The translations under genes were made by a program, and so were the position numbers. From Streptomyces sp. Mut1 (GTDB lineage: Bacteria; Actinomycetota; Actinomycetes; Streptomycetales; Streptomycetaceae): DNA of 64,000 nucleotides. The notes below the pieces were generated by a model. The model ran no database searches and had not been told where the DNA came from. It saw only the letters and a list, made by a program, of their open reading frames with translations. The stretch covers positions 62,001 to 126,000 of the forward strand of contig NZ_CP120997.1 of NCBI RefSeq assembly GCF_030719295.1, given 5' to 3'. Position 1 is the stretch's first letter. Each line of letters begins with the position of its first letter. Of this stretch, positions 24,029 through 32,068 are shown piece after piece.

Positions 24029-25113
24029 CGGGTGGGGGGACATGGGACTCGCTCTCGGCTGGTCGCGGTCAACGGGGTGGGCGACGGACGCGTGGCCGGG
24101 TCCGGCAGGGTGAGCAGGCAGGTGCCGTCCTGGGCGGTGAGTCCGGCCCGGACGCCGTACGGGACACAGAACATGGGGTCGGTGTGGCCGATGTCGAGGT
24201 CCCGGACGACGGGGCCGTGACCGGTCCCGAGCAGTCCCTCGGCGAGCACCTCGTTCAGTGCCTCGTCATCCGGCCCCGTCTGTGCGAATCTGCCGAAGCC
24301 CACGGCGGCGGCCCCGGCGAGCGCTCCGGTCTGGCGCAGCTGGGTCAGGTGCGCCGCCAGTTGGGACGGGGTGATGCCGGGTGAGGTCTCCAGGAGCAGC
24401 AGGTGCCCGGCTGTCGTGGGCCAGTGCCGGGTTCCGGCGAGCCGCAGCAGGGTCTCCAGGTTCGCGCCGTACAGGGGGCCTTCGGCGACGCCTTCACGCA
24501 GGATGGTGGGGCCCGGGTTGGGCCGCAGGGCGCGTGCCCGGTCGTCCGTCTCGTCCCAGGCGAGGAACTCGTCGGTCCAGTGGGTGGAGTGGGCGAGCGG
24601 TCCCGGGGCCGCCCCGCCCAGGACCCGCTGCCAGGATTCTCGGGTGTAGTCCAGGCATCCGCCGGGTTCGCCGAACTGTGGCAGGAGTTGTGGTCCCATC
24701 ACGGTGACCAGGCCGGTGTGTTTCCAGACCGCGGTGAGCAGGGCGGTGGCGTCGCTGTACCCGATCAGTGGCTTGGGGTGCGCGGCGAGAAGGCCGTAGT
24801 CGACCAGGTCGAGCATGTCGTTGGTGTTGTTTCCGCCGATGGCGGTCAGGACGGCGCCGACGCCGGGGTCGGTGAACAGGGCATGCAGGTCCTTCACCCG
24901 GTCCTCGGCGGATGCGGCGGTGTGGCCGCCGGTGTCCAGTGCGTGCGGGCCGAACCTTACGGGGTGTCCCAGCGCCTCCAGTTGGGCGACCGCCCGGTCG
25001 CGGCGGCGGGGGAAGCGGCCGGCCTCGTCGGACGAGGGAGAGAGCACCCCGACGGCCGCGCCTGTGGCCGGTGCGAAGGGCAGCAGCAGGGGTGGCGCGG
25101 TGTGGGTGCTCAT
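24025..25113 (-). CDS. S66-family LD-carboxypeptidase / MccF-like peptidase
   Basis: The 362-aa protein has the S66 serine peptidase pattern: nucleophile Ser in 'PKPLIGYSDATALL', Glu in 'HLLLLETSPG', and His in 'DIGHTDPMFCVPYG', preceded by the family start 'GAAVGVLSPSSDEAG' and 'VGAVLTAIGGNNTNDML'. The family splits into cytosolic LD-carboxypeptidases of peptidoglycan recycling and MccF-type enzymes that cleave toxic aminoacyl-nucleotide conjugates to give self-immunity. The gene is coupled on both sides (ATGA overlaps) to cluster genes, which favours a pathway-specific job: detoxification or maturation cleavage of the product. Confidence 0.8.
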   Translation of the reverse strand: MSTHTAPPLLLPFAPATGAAVGVLSPSSDEAGRFPRRRDRAVAQLEALGHPVRFGPHALDTGGHTAASAEDRVKDLHALFTDPGVGAVLTAIGGNNTNDMLDLVDYGLLAAHPKPLIGYSDATALLTAVWKHTGLVTVMGPQLLPQFGEPGGCLDYTRESWQRVLGGAAPGPLAHSTHWTDEFLAWDETDDRARALRPNPGPTILREGVAEGPLYGANLETLLRLAGTRHWPTTAGHLLLLETSPGITPSQLAAHLTQLRQTGALAGAAAVGFGRFAQTGPDDEALNEVLAEGLLGTGHGPVVRDLDIGHTDPMFCVPYGVRAGLTAQDGTCLLTLPDPATRPSPTPLTATSRERVPCPPTR

Positions 25114-26687
25114 GCGGGTGTCCGGGCCGCGTGGCGCTCGGCGAGCACGGCCGACAGGTCTTCCGGTACGGGCTGCTCGAAGATGTCGCGCACTTTCAGG
25201 CGCAGTCCCTTCCGGCGCAGCAGGGCGGCGAGGCGGGCGACGGTCATGGAGTTGCCTCCGGCGTCGAAGAAGCTGCGCTCCGCGTCGGCCGGGGCGCCGG
25301 TCACCTCCTCGACCCCGTTGAGCACGGCGGCCAGCACGGTCTCCCGGTCGGCGAAGTCGGGGGGTGCGCCAGGTCCGGCCGGGAGGGCGGCGACGGGGGC
25401 GGTGGCGTCGGCTGCCAGCTGCCGGAGGACCGCGACGTACTCGGCCAGCAGTTCGTCCGGCGGGCGCAGGGGCGGGCTGTCCGGCCGCCAGGCCAGCGCG
25501 ACGGTGCCGCCGCCGGGTGCGAGCGAGACGTCCAGGTGCATCCCGGGGACGGGCGGCGCCGCGCTGACCAGTGTGGCGGCGGTCTCGCTCACCGCGTCGG
25601 TCCGGCGGATGTGCACCGCCAGGGTGACCGCGAACATCGTGGTCTGCCGGTGTGCCAGGTCGGAGCGGCGCAGCCCGCTGAGCTCGATGGTGCGCCAGAG
25701 GGGGAGGTACTTGAACTCCTGGAGTTCGACGATCTTGCGGCGCACGGCGGCGAGCAGGCCGGTGAGCGAGGCGCCTTCCGGTACGGGCACGACGGCGGGC
25801 AGTACGTTGATGCAGAGCCCGACGTCGTCGAAGCCGACACCGTCCAGGTCGCGGAGGGACATCGGTACGCCCACGGGCACCACGGAGTCGGGCAGGTGAC
25901 GGTGGGCCAGCGCGACCAGCGCCGTGTGCGCGAGCATCGTCGGTGTGGCGTTCAGCCGGCGTCCCGCGTCCATGAGGGCCCGGACGTCGTCGGCGGAGAG
26001 TGCGGCGCGGGCGGGGCCCCGGGGGGCCGGGCCCGGCGCCGACATGTCGGCGAAGCGGGTGTGGTGGCCGTACTGTTCGCGCCAGTACTCCGCGGCGCCC
26101 GCGCAGTCCTCGGCGCTGCGGGCGTTCAGTGCGCGGACCGCGGTGGTGTAGGCCTCGGTGGCCGTGCTCTCGGCCGCCGGGGCGGGGGCCGGCCCGGGCG
26201 TCGTCGCCACCGCGGCCGCCTCCTCGGCCGCCGAGGCGACGAGCCGTCCCATGGAGTGGGCGTCGACCTGGGCGTGGTGCACCAGCAGGCAGAGCCAGAG
26301 GTGGCCCGCGGTGTCGGTGACCAGGCGGGCCTGGGCCGGGCGGTCACCGAAGGGGTCGGGCGGCTCGGGGAAGACGGTCTGGAGCGGGAGTTCGGGCACC
26401 GCGGCGACGGGCGGTCCCGGCAGCGGGTCCGGGACCGAGAGCCCGGCGGGGAGCGCGGACCAGGGCCGCACGTCCTGGGCGATGTGCCCCTCCTCGTCGA
26501 GGAACCGGACGCGCAGCGCGGCGTGGCGGCGCAGCAGCCGTTCCGCGATCAGGCGTCCGTCCGCGACGCTCAAGCCGGGTCCGAGGTCCAGTGCCCGGCC
26601 GAGGAAGCCGCTGTAGGGGTCGGACGAGAGGCGGGTGCCCAGCAGTTGCATCCACTGGTAGGGGGTGCACGGGACGCGGGTGCTCAC
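25110..26687 (-). CDS. NRPS condensation-thiolation (C-T) protein
   Basis: This 525-aa protein has a condensation domain with the catalytic His pair in 'LVHHAQVDAHSM' (H137, H138, D142) and a C-terminal carrier domain with 'FFDAGGNSMTVARL', whose Ser carries phosphopantetheine. There is no adenylation or thioesterase domain, so its carrier must be loaded in trans. By inference it receives the chain made by the T-C-A-T protein at 28549. The GTG start overlaps the stop of the isopropylmalate synthase gene (GTGA), fixing this start; longer readings upstream enter that gene's frame-shifted shadow. Confidence 0.8.
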   Translation of the reverse strand: MSTRVPCTPYQWMQLLGTRLSSDPYSGFLGRALDLGPGLSVADGRLIAERLLRRHAALRVRFLDEEGHIAQDVRPWSALPAGLSVPDPLPGPPVAAVPELPLQTVFPEPPDPFGDRPAQARLVTDTAGHLWLCLLVHHAQVDAHSMGRLVASAAEEAAAVATTPGPAPAPAAESTATEAYTTAVRALNARSAEDCAGAAEYWREQYGHHTRFADMSAPGPAPRGPARAALSADDVRALMDAGRRLNATPTMLAHTALVALAHRHLPDSVVPVGVPMSLRDLDGVGFDDVGLCINVLPAVVPVPEGASLTGLLAAVRRKIVELQEFKYLPLWRTIELSGLRRSDLAHRQTTMFAVTLAVHIRRTDAVSETAATLVSAAPPVPGMHLDVSLAPGGGTVALAWRPDSPPLRPPDELLAEYVAVLRQLAADATAPVAALPAGPGAPPDFADRETVLAAVLNGVEEVTGAPADAERSFFDAGGNSMTVARLAALLRRKGLRLKVRDIFEQPVPEDLSAVLAERHAARTPA

Positions 26688-28468
26688 GGGGCGACCGCCG
26701 CACTGGCGCGCAGCGCCCGGCAGGCCGCGGCGGTGAGTGCCCGGAGTTCCGCTTCGGTGTCGCTCCCGCCGGTGCCCGCGCCCCAGCGGGGGACGCCGCC
26801 GACCTCCAGGCGCCGGTAGGCCACCGTCCCCTCGCTGCCCGGATGTTCGCCGCTGTCCAGCAGTTCGGCGAAGACGCCGCAGCGGGAGAGGGCCCGGAGG
26901 AAGGCCGTCGTCGCGTCGGGTCCCGTGCCCTGGCCGCGGATCCTCTCGGAACCGACGGTGCGTTCCAGTTCCACGGTCGCCTCGTGCCCGGGGTGGTGGG
27001 CGACGACGCTCAGGGGTTCGCCGGTGTGGAGGAAGGACTCGGAGAAGACCGTCCAGAGTTCCGGCGCGCCGATCTCGGTGCCTTCCGTGTCGACGGTCTC
27101 CTGGACCTCTGCGGCGAGTTCGGCCTGGAACGAGCGGGGCAGGTCGAAGCCGTAGCGGGTCTTCAGGACGAAGGCGACGCCGCTCTTTCCCGACTGGCTG
27201 TTGATGCGTACCACGGCCTCGTAGGAGCGGCCGAGGTCGGCGGGGTCCACCGGCAGGTAGGGCACCTGCCAGGGTTCCTCGCCCGCGGCCGTGCCGGAGG
27301 TGCCGGCGGCCCGGTCCATGGCCTCCAGCCCCTTCTTCACCGCGTCCTGGTGGGTGCCGGAGAACGCCGTGTACACCAGGTCGCCGACGTAGGGGTGGCG
27401 GGGGTGCACCGGCATGCGGGTGCACCATTCCACGGTCCGCCGGACGCCGTCGATGTCGGAGAGGTCGAGTTGCGGGTCGACGCCCGTGGAGAAGAGGTTC
27501 AGCGCCAGTGTCGCCAGGCATACGTTGCCGGTGCGCTCACCGTTGCCGAAGAGGGTCCCCTCGACCCGGTCCGCGCCCGCCAGCAGGGCCAGTTCGGTGG
27601 CGGCGACGGCGGTTCCCCGGTCGTTGTGCGGGTGGACCGAGAGGATCACCGAGTCGCGTCGGGCGAGGTTGCGGTGCATCCATTCCACCTGGTCGGCGAA
27701 GAGGTTGGGGGTGTGGGTCTCCACGGTGGCCGGCAGGTTGATGGTGACCGGCCGGTCCGGGGCCGCGTCCCACAGGGCGGTGACGCTGTCGCAGACCTCC
27801 AGTGCGTACTCCGGCTCGGTGTTGTTGAAGGTTTCCGGGGAGTACTCGAAGCGCAGGGTGGTTCCGCCGAGTTCGTCGGCCCGGCGGAGCACCCGGGTGG
27901 CGGCCCGGGTGGCGAGCCGGGCCACTTCCTGCCGGGTCATGCCGAAGACGGTGTCGCGCCAGCGGGGTGCGGTGGCGTTGCACAGGTGCACCATGGCGCG
28001 GCGGGCGCCGGCGATGGCTTCGAAGGTCCGGTCGATCAGGTCGGGCCTGGCGGGGGTGAAGACGGAGATGGTGACGTCGTCGGGAATGAGGTCGCTGCGG
28101 ACGAGATGGCGTACGAAGTCGAAGTCGTCCCGGCTCGCGGACGGGTAGCCGACTTCGATGTCCTTGAACCCCATGGTGAGCAGGAGATCGAAGAAGGCGG
28201 TCTTGCGGCGGGGGTCCATCGGTTCCGGGAGCGCCTGGTTGCCGTCCCTCAGGTCGACGGAGGACCACAGCGGCGCGCGGGTGAGGGAGTTCGACGGCCA
28301 GTCGCGGTGCGGCAGGGCGGGTATCTCCGTACTGGGGCGCGCGTACCGTCGCGCCGGCATGGAGGAGCCGAGTTGCGGGTTCCAGGCGGGCTGCTCCGCC
28401 GGGGCGAGGGCGCAGGGAGTACGGAGCCGGGCCGCCGGGGGGATGCCGGACGAATCGAAACGGACCAT
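26684..28468 (-). CDS. leuA: 2-Isopropylmalate synthase homologue, cluster-borne
   Basis: The 594-aa protein has a TIM-barrel of the LeuA/homocitrate-synthase family: 'VDLRDGNQALPEPM' with the catalytic Arg-Asp, 'GFKDIEVGYPSASRDDFDFV' and the metal-binding HxH in 'LSVHPHNDRGTAVAATELALLAGADRVEGTLFGNGERTGN'. The C-terminal third ('SYEAVVRINSQSGKSGVAFVLKTRYGFDLPRSFQAEL') is the LeuA regulatory dimer domain. The reaction condenses acetyl-CoA with 2-oxoisovalerate or another 2-oxo acid. The gene lies between NRPS genes and is translationally coupled to one of them, which suggests that it lengthens an alpha-keto acid for an unusual amino acid in the product; leucine supply or resistance duplication are alternatives. 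GGAG sits upstream of its ATG. Confidence 0.85.
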   Translation of the reverse strand: MVRFDSSGIPPAARLRTPCALAPAEQPAWNPQLGSSMPARRYARPSTEIPALPHRDWPSNSLTRAPLWSSVDLRDGNQALPEPMDPRRKTAFFDLLLTMGFKDIEVGYPSASRDDFDFVRHLVRSDLIPDDVTISVFTPARPDLIDRTFEAIAGARRAMVHLCNATAPRWRDTVFGMTRQEVARLATRAATRVLRRADELGGTTLRFEYSPETFNNTEPEYALEVCDSVTALWDAAPDRPVTINLPATVETHTPNLFADQVEWMHRNLARRDSVILSVHPHNDRGTAVAATELALLAGADRVEGTLFGNGERTGNVCLATLALNLFSTGVDPQLDLSDIDGVRRTVEWCTRMPVHPRHPYVGDLVYTAFSGTHQDAVKKGLEAMDRAAGTSGTAAGEEPWQVPYLPVDPADLGRSYEAVVRINSQSGKSGVAFVLKTRYGFDLPRSFQAELAAEVQETVDTEGTEIGAPELWTVFSESFLHTGEPLSVVAHHPGHEATVELERTVGSERIRGQGTGPDATTAFLRALSRCGVFAELLDSGEHPGSEGTVAYRRLEVGGVPRWGAGTGGSDTEAELRALTAAACRALRASAAVAP

Positions 28469-28548
28469 GGGTGATCACTCCGGATGTCTGTGGACGGGGA
28501 ACCCGTCGCGGGAGCCTGCCGGGGGTGGCGACGGGCTCCGGCCTCGGG

Positions 28549-31500
28549 TCAGAGCCGGGCTCTCGCCTCGGCGATGAGCCGCTGCGCGAGGTCGAGCTGC
28601 TCATGCGGTTCCAGGGCTTCGAGCGCGGGCCACAGCACGGACGCGGCGGTGGTCGCGGCGGGTGCCCGCACCGCCCGGACGGGGGCGGGGGCCGCCGGGG
28701 GCGGGACGGCCGCCGGGGCGGGGGCGTGAGCGGGTGCCGGGGCCGGCGGAGGGGCCGGGGCGGGCGTGGGGGTGGTGGCCCCCTCCGCCGGGGGCGGGGT
28801 CGCCGTGCCGGCCCTGCTGGTGAGGTACTCCTCGACCGAGGACGTCAGCAGGAGGTCCCGCAGCTCGATCTCCGCCAGTCCCCTGCTGCGGAGCCGGCTG
28901 ACCAGCTGAGCGGCGTCCAGGGAGGAACCGCCCAGCTCGAACCAGCTCTTGTCCAGGTCCTCGTCCAGGAGGAAGGCGCGCGCCGCGTCCAGCAGCGGAC
29001 GGGCGTCGGGGGCTTCGACGGCGTCGTCGGAGCCGCCCGTGGCGGTGAGCATGGCCAGGTCGACCTTTCCGTTGGCGTTCAGAGGGAGGCGGTCCACGAG
29101 GACCACCCGGGTGTGGCGGATGTAGGAGGGCAGCGCGTCGCGGATGCCGGCCGCCAGCGCGGCGTGGTCGGCGCCCCGTTCCGGTACGGCGTACAGCTCC
29201 AGGGCCGTGCCCGCGTCCGTGCGCCGGACCGTTGCCGCGACGGCCGACTTCACGCCGGGCCGCCGCATGGCCGCCGCCTCCACCTCGCCGAGTTCCACCC
29301 GCGCGCCGGAGACCTTGATCTGCCGGTCGGCGCGGCCGATGTAGTGGAGTACGCCGTCGGGGTCCTCCTCGACGATGTCGCCGGTCCGGTAGACGAGGTC
29401 GCCCCCGGGGCTCCACGGGTCGGGCACGAAGCGCTGGGCGGTCGCCTCGGGGCGGCCCCAGTAGCCGAGGGCGAGGTTGCCGCCGCCGAGCCACAGCTCT
29501 CCGGCCGTCCCGGGCCCGACGGGGCGGCCGGACGCGTCGACGACCCGGTGGCGGCCGCAGTCCAGGGCCCGGCCGATGGGGGGCAGTTCCGCACTGTCCT
29601 GGTCGACCCGGATACCCGTGGCCACGATGGTGCACTCGGTGGGCCCGTACAGGTTCACCACGTCGAACGGCACCCTGCGGGGCAGCGGGTGCAGCCGGTC
29701 GCCGCCGGGCAGCAGCGTCCTCAGGACGGTCCCGGCGGGCCAGTCGGCCTCCAGGAGCAGTTCGGCGACCGGGGTCGGCGCGCAGGCGACCTCGACCCGC
29801 TGGTGGTTCAGCCAGGCGACGAAGTCCTCCGCGTCCAGCCGTACGTCGGTGGGCACCACCCGGACGTCTCCGCCGACGGTGAGCGCGGGCCACACTTCGA
29901 GCCCGGAGTAGTCGAATCCGACGCTCATCTGCTGGCTGACGACGGTGCCCCGGGTGAGCCGGAACTGCCCGACGCTCCACTCGCAGACCGCGGTGAGCGA
30001 GCGGTGTCCGACCGCCACACCCTTGGGCTGTCCCGTGCTGCCGGAGGTGAACAGCACGTACGCGGGCGGCTCCGGCCATGTCACGGGGGCGGCGGGGGCG
30101 GTCCGTGGCGCGGTCAGCAGCCCCTGCCAGTCGGTGACCGCGGTGTCCGGGGCCGCCCGGCTCAGCTCCGCCGCGAGGGTGGGGTGCTCGGGGCCGGTGA
30201 GATCGACCACCCGGACACAGCCGGTCTGCCGGAGCATGGAGACCAGGCGTTCGACGGGCTGGGCGGTGTCCAGGGGCAGATAGGCCGCTCCGGCGTCCAT
30301 CAGCGCCGCGGCGTAGGCCCAGTACCGTGCCCGGACCCCGCTCAGCAGGCCGACGACCTCCCCGGCGAGTCCCGCGGCGCGCGCCTCGTCGCCGAGCCGG
30401 GCCAGGTCGGCGTAGTCGAAGCTCTCGTCGCGGTCGGTCAGGGCCGGCAGGCCGCCGTGCGCCATGGCGGTCTCACGGATGAGTTCGGGGACGGAGCGTG
30501 TCGGCTCCCCCAGGTCCGCCGCGGGCTCCGGGAGCCCCGCGAAATCGCAGAGTTCCCGGACGAACAGCGTCCACAGCCGCCACAGCCCGTCCTCGTCGAC
30601 GATGTGCGCCTGGCCCTCCAGCAGCAGCTCGACGCGGCCCTCGGCCCCGGGGTGGACCACGGCGATGGCGTTGACGGGGAACTTCGCCGCGCCGCTGAAG
30701 ATCCCGGCTTCGACGTCCGCCGTTCGGCCGCCCAGCCGTACGGTCCGTGCCGACTGCTCGTACATGCTGAAGGCGGCTCCGGGGTGGGAGGCGCCCCGCA
30801 CTCCTCGCCTGCGCAGTTCCTCGACCAGTTCGGTGAGGTCGGTGACCGATTCGACGGCGCGGCGCAACTGCGCGTCGACGTGGTCGTAGGCGCCCTCCCG
30901 GTCGGCGCGGGCCCCGAGGTCGAGGGGGACCAGCGCGGTCGCGACGAACATGCCGACCGTGTCCGCCAGGTTCTCCGGACGGTTGGCGACGGCGGTGCCG
31001 AGCACCAGCGAGCGGTTCCCGGTGGCCTCGCCCAACGCCTGCGCGTAGGCGCCGAAGAGCACGGTGAAGAGGGTCAGGCCGCGTTCCCGGGCCCGGGTGC
31101 GGACGGCCTCGGTCACCCGCTGCGGCAGGGGCAGCCGCAGGCCGGTGTCCTCGCCGGGCGCCGGCACGGCCGCGTCGGGGGCGGCGAACAGCTCGGGGAA
31201 GTCGTGGGTGAAGTGGTCGGCGGCGGCGGCCACGTCCTTGGCCGAGGGCGGGATCTGCCGGGCGGCGTAGTCCAGGTAGCCGTCGTCCGTGCCGGCCGGT
31301 GCGGAGCCGTCCAGCCCGGCCAGGATGAGGTTGAAGGACTCCCCGTCGTGGACCAGGTGGTGCTCGGTGTGGACCAGGATGCCGCCGCCGTCCGGCCGGC
31401 GGATCAGGGTCCAGCGCAGCGGCAGGCCCTCCGCGAGGTCGAACGGCCGGTTCGCGTCGGCCAGCAGCAGGCACTCGGGGCCCGGCAGGGACTGCCGGTC

Positions 31501-32052
31501 GGTGTCCACGACCCGGACCCTGGGCGTCTCCCGGGCCCCGACGCGCTGCACCGGCACCCCGTCCACGCCGTCCACCCGGGTGCGCAGCGCCGGGTGCCGG
31601 TCGAGCAGGGAGCCCAGTACGGCTTCCAGCTGGTGGGGGGCGGGTGCCCGGGTGAAGCGGAACACGGCGTGGAAGTGGTAGCGGGGCGAGTCCGGGTCCA
31701 GGACCGACTGGTACCAGACGACGCGTTGCTGCCAGCTGAGTGGCACCGGGGCGTCCGTGCGGCCGGCCGGGGGCGCGGTGCCGGTCCCGGCGGCCGGCTC
31801 GTCCGTCCGCGGGGAACCGGCCAGGGTGCGCAGGGTCTCGGCGAGATCGTCCGCCCTCAGCAGGGCGGGAGCGGTGATGCGGGTGCGGTGTTCGCGGCGC
31901 AGGGCGCGGGCGAGCCGGACCGCGTCCAGTGAGCTGCCGCCGAGCGCCGCGAAGCCGCGGCCCTCCCATTGCGCCGCGGGGACGCCCAGCAGCCCTTCCG
32001 CCGTATCGACAAGCGGCTCCACGTCCGCCTGCACAGCCGCTCCGCGCTCCAT
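28549..32052 (-). CDS. Nonribosomal peptide synthetase, T-C-A-T
   Basis: This 1167-aa protein begins with a carrier domain ('ALGGSSLDAVRL', Ser41), then a condensation domain with 'TEHHLVHDGESF' (H231, H232, D236), then a full adenylation domain with 'YVLFTSGSTGQPKGV', 'NLYGPTECTI', 'YRTGDIV', 'GRADRQIKVSGARVELGEVE' and the A10 Lys in 'PLNANGKVDLA', and a second carrier ('ELGGSSLDAAQL'). A Pro/Ala-rich linker of about 50 residues precedes a C-terminal amphipathic helix that looks like a docking element. By-eye reading of the specificity pocket against PheA gives D-Y-L-T-L-G-L-I-V, nearest in style to small residues such as Gly or Ala, with low certainty. There is no thioesterase. ATG at 32052 follows AAGGAG; a TTG at 32076 is an alternative. 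Confidence 0.85.
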   Translation of the reverse strand: MERGAAVQADVEPLVDTAEGLLGVPAAQWEGRGFAALGGSSLDAVRLARALRREHRTRITAPALLRADDLAETLRTLAGSPRTDEPAAGTGTAPPAGRTDAPVPLSWQQRVVWYQSVLDPDSPRYHFHAVFRFTRAPAPHQLEAVLGSLLDRHPALRTRVDGVDGVPVQRVGARETPRVRVVDTDRQSLPGPECLLLADANRPFDLAEGLPLRWTLIRRPDGGGILVHTEHHLVHDGESFNLILAGLDGSAPAGTDDGYLDYAARQIPPSAKDVAAAADHFTHDFPELFAAPDAAVPAPGEDTGLRLPLPQRVTEAVRTRARERGLTLFTVLFGAYAQALGEATGNRSLVLGTAVANRPENLADTVGMFVATALVPLDLGARADREGAYDHVDAQLRRAVESVTDLTELVEELRRRGVRGASHPGAAFSMYEQSARTVRLGGRTADVEAGIFSGAAKFPVNAIAVVHPGAEGRVELLLEGQAHIVDEDGLWRLWTLFVRELCDFAGLPEPAADLGEPTRSVPELIRETAMAHGGLPALTDRDESFDYADLARLGDEARAAGLAGEVVGLLSGVRARYWAYAAALMDAGAAYLPLDTAQPVERLVSMLRQTGCVRVVDLTGPEHPTLAAELSRAAPDTAVTDWQGLLTAPRTAPAAPVTWPEPPAYVLFTSGSTGQPKGVAVGHRSLTAVCEWSVGQFRLTRGTVVSQQMSVGFDYSGLEVWPALTVGGDVRVVPTDVRLDAEDFVAWLNHQRVEVACAPTPVAELLLEADWPAGTVLRTLLPGGDRLHPLPRRVPFDVVNLYGPTECTIVATGIRVDQDSAELPPIGRALDCGRHRVVDASGRPVGPGTAGELWLGGGNLALGYWGRPEATAQRFVPDPWSPGGDLVYRTGDIVEEDPDGVLHYIGRADRQIKVSGARVELGEVEAAAMRRPGVKSAVAATVRRTDAGTALELYAVPERGADHAALAAGIRDALPSYIRHTRVVLVDRLPLNANGKVDLAMLTATGGSDDAVEAPDARPLLDAARAFLLDEDLDKSWFELGGSSLDAAQLVSRLRSRGLAEIELRDLLLTSSVEEYLTSRAGTATPPPAEGATTPTPAPAPPPAPAPAHAPAPAAVPPPAAPAPVRAVRAPAATTAASVLWPALEALEPHEQLDLAQRLIAEARARL

Positions 32053-32068
32053 TGACGTGGTCACTCCT

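Noticed and set aside
26684..28468. Isopropylmalate synthase as part of a leucine biosynthesis operon
   Set aside because: No other leu genes are near and it overlaps an NRPS gene, so a pathway role fits better.
28600..28810. GC-rich repetitive stretch that could be read as tandem DNA repeats
   Set aside because: It encodes the Pro/Ala-rich linker in frame; repeats are at the codon level and irregular.
28471..31932. Very long open reading frame on the plus strand opposite the NRPS gene
   Set aside because: Its translation is Gly/Arg/Val-rich without domains, and the opposite strand has clear NRPS motifs. Such mirror frames are common in high-GC DNA.
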